A stretch of 64,000 nucleotides of DNA from Psilocybe azurescens (lineage: Eukaryota > Basidiomycota > Agaricomycetes > Agaricales > Agrocybaceae): the NCBI GenBank assembly GCA_023853785.1, contig JAJIRX010000567.1, positions 62,001 through 126,000 on the forward strand. The letters are read 5' to 3'. The position numbers were made by a program, and so were the translations under genes. Under the pieces are notes generated by a model, which was given only the letters and a program-made list of their open reading frames with translations, ran no database searches and was not told the DNA's origin. This document shows, piece by piece, positions 62,627 through 64,000 of the stretch. How positions within the stretch are numbered: position 1 is the first letter of the stretch; every line of letters starts with the position of its first letter.

Positions 62627-63396
62627 TTGTGTATCTTCTCTGCACTAATACACTCAGCCTACGCTAAATATTTCGAGCTTAGAGGTGGAGCCTATTCTGA
62701 TATCCTAATATCTAACTCACTTTAGACTCATCAATATCGACGAAGGGCCGCATTTAGGCAAACGTTAACGCTCAACGATATTGGAAAAACTTAATTATTA
62801 CTCCAAAACGACTCGGAGCATGCTGTCCTTTTTACTTTATTACTCCTACTCTTCTTTTACTGCTGTGAGGTCTAAAGTCTTCTGGCGCAGGCGACTTTGA
62901 CAGGCGCTTTCGCACTTCGGACATTGCCCGAGTACCGCAACACTGCGAACATGGGCGTCACTTTGATTGGAGCCGCAGTCCGGCGTTGCCGAAGTTCATC
63001 ATTCGGCAGAAAACAATTGCTGCTGCGCAATAGGTGAGTCGTAATCGTGTTTTGTTCCGTGCACCTTTTTGTACTGCGGGTCCACTGTGCTTATTCCGCG
63101 CTTGACTTTCCGCAGCAATGTAACTTAGGTGGCGGAACGGCTCGGTGGTTATATTTATTTTAAACACGTCGAACTTCGTTCTTTATTGGTTGCGGCTATG
63201 CTTGGAATCGTTTAAACTTTACAGTGCTGGCCAGTAGGTATGTATCAATGTGGTTTCCATCATCGTAATCAATTGAGCGACAAGTCTGCTATCGGAGTCG
63301 TACCTTACGGCAGGCCCTTGGATTCCATATAAAAGATTAGAAACTCCACTCGTCCATCTCAATTCACCCTTCATAATAACAACCGGCATCATCATC
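62627..63396. other. Intergenic between the paired reductases, no gene seen
   Basis: Contains the promoter of the second copy; a TATA-like atataaaag lies at about 63329. Confidence 0.45.
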
Positions 63397-64000
63397 ATGT
63401 CTTTCAACGTTCTCGCCATCGGAGCCTCTCGCAACATTGGATACTATTCTGCGATCCGCTTTTTAAGTAGGTGTTTCCATCTCTAGATCCATTAGGCTTT
63501 CATATACTAACAGAATATCGTGACGTTTGTCTGTAGATTCAGGAGCTACAGTTACCTTTCTTCTCCGTTCTCCAGCTGCGTTTGATAGTGATGAAGTGAT
63601 CCAAAAATATGTCAAGTCCGGAAAAGCTCGCCTTATCAAAGGCGACGCCCTCGTGGAGGACGACGTTCAAGCCTCATGGAGCGAAGCAGCAGAATATGGA
63701 CCAATAGATCTTCTTCTCTGTACAGTGGGTCAGTCAATTACTTAACGTCAACGCGTACTGCGAGTCATTATGCTTACCATCATTTCACTCACAGGTGGAA
63801 CCCCTGAGTTCACCTTCACGAAAGGTTTTATCATCAAACCAGCAAATCTAGTCACGCAAGCTCTCATCAATGCCCTGATAACCATGCCACAAACACAACC
63901 CCAGCCTCGGATAATCACCGTCTCATCTATAGGCCTCACCAAGACTTCCCATGCCGCTCTGCCTTTATTGATGAAGCCCTTATATGGGCGCTTCCTCGAA
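63397..64000 (+). CDS. NAD(P)-binding Rossmann-fold reductase-like protein, copy 2, cut by the window end
   Basis: It begins MSFNVLAIGASRNIGYYSAI and follows copy 1 nearly residue for residue (SGATVTFLLRS, KGDALVEDD, GPIDLLLCTVGGTPEF, IIKPANLVTQALINAL). Intron positions are the same, here with canonical gtaggt and ggtcag donors. The frame is open to the edge at MKPLYGRFLE. A tandem duplication is evident. Confidence 0.82.

Overview
The window reads as nuclear DNA of a mushroom-forming basidiomycete (Agaricomycetes). Genes sit on both strands and are cut by many short GT-AG introns of about 45-70 bases. The recognisable proteins are typical fungal housekeeping ones (NEDD1-like WD40, AP-2 mu, SAPS-family phosphatase subunit, FAHD1, acetolactate synthase, an Asi-type RING protein). 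They are mixed with families expanded in agarics: single-pass receptor-like membrane proteins, F-box/LRR proteins, GDSL esterases, BBE-like flavin oxidases and HNH proteins. No rRNA, tRNA, CRISPR or complete transposon was recognised.

Layout. 1-1049 holds a cut-off membrane glycoprotein gene of one expanded family. 1640-4096 is the NEDD1-like gene. 4456-18668 is a tandem array, all on the minus strand, of four complete paralogs (A1-A4) plus one relic. Each has a two-repeat beta-type ectodomain, a membrane helix and a cytoplasmic tail ending in a PPxY motif; a flavin oxidase gene sits inside the array. 19398-27208 carries an Asi-like RING E3, a carboxylesterase and an F-box protein. 27595-41176 was originally one divergent pair, a GDSL esterase and the AP-2 mu gene. 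It is now split by a 7.8 kb mosaic insert of decayed fragments (P4-ATPase, HNH, two F-box relics, TRF4) lying between 1.48 kb direct repeats. 41956-47101 holds the SAPS and FAHD1 genes. 47.1-52.4 kb is gene-poor. 52616-54033 is a GC-rich secreted EEP nuclease/phosphatase-jacalin fusion. 54773-57092 is ILV2, 59177-60401 a basic glutamine-rich nuclear protein, and 61672 to the right edge holds two tandem NAD(P)-binding reductases.

A caution governs the whole annotation. About twenty single-base frame breaks, mostly in homopolymers of 3-6 bases, interrupt otherwise well-conserved genes. This looks like uncorrected long-read sequencing error, so genes such as ILV2, SAPS, NEDD1 and A1-A4 are called as intact loci with frame breaks. 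The fragments inside the 30.3-38.2 kb insert are different: they also carry nonsense substitutions, truncations and deletions, so they are real pseudogenes.

The most interesting biology is the receptor-like array with its conserved cytoplasmic motifs (an EAEA-AAALR helix, HEDSG and a terminal PPxY) and the repeat-flanked insertion that left one intact copy of each flanking gene.
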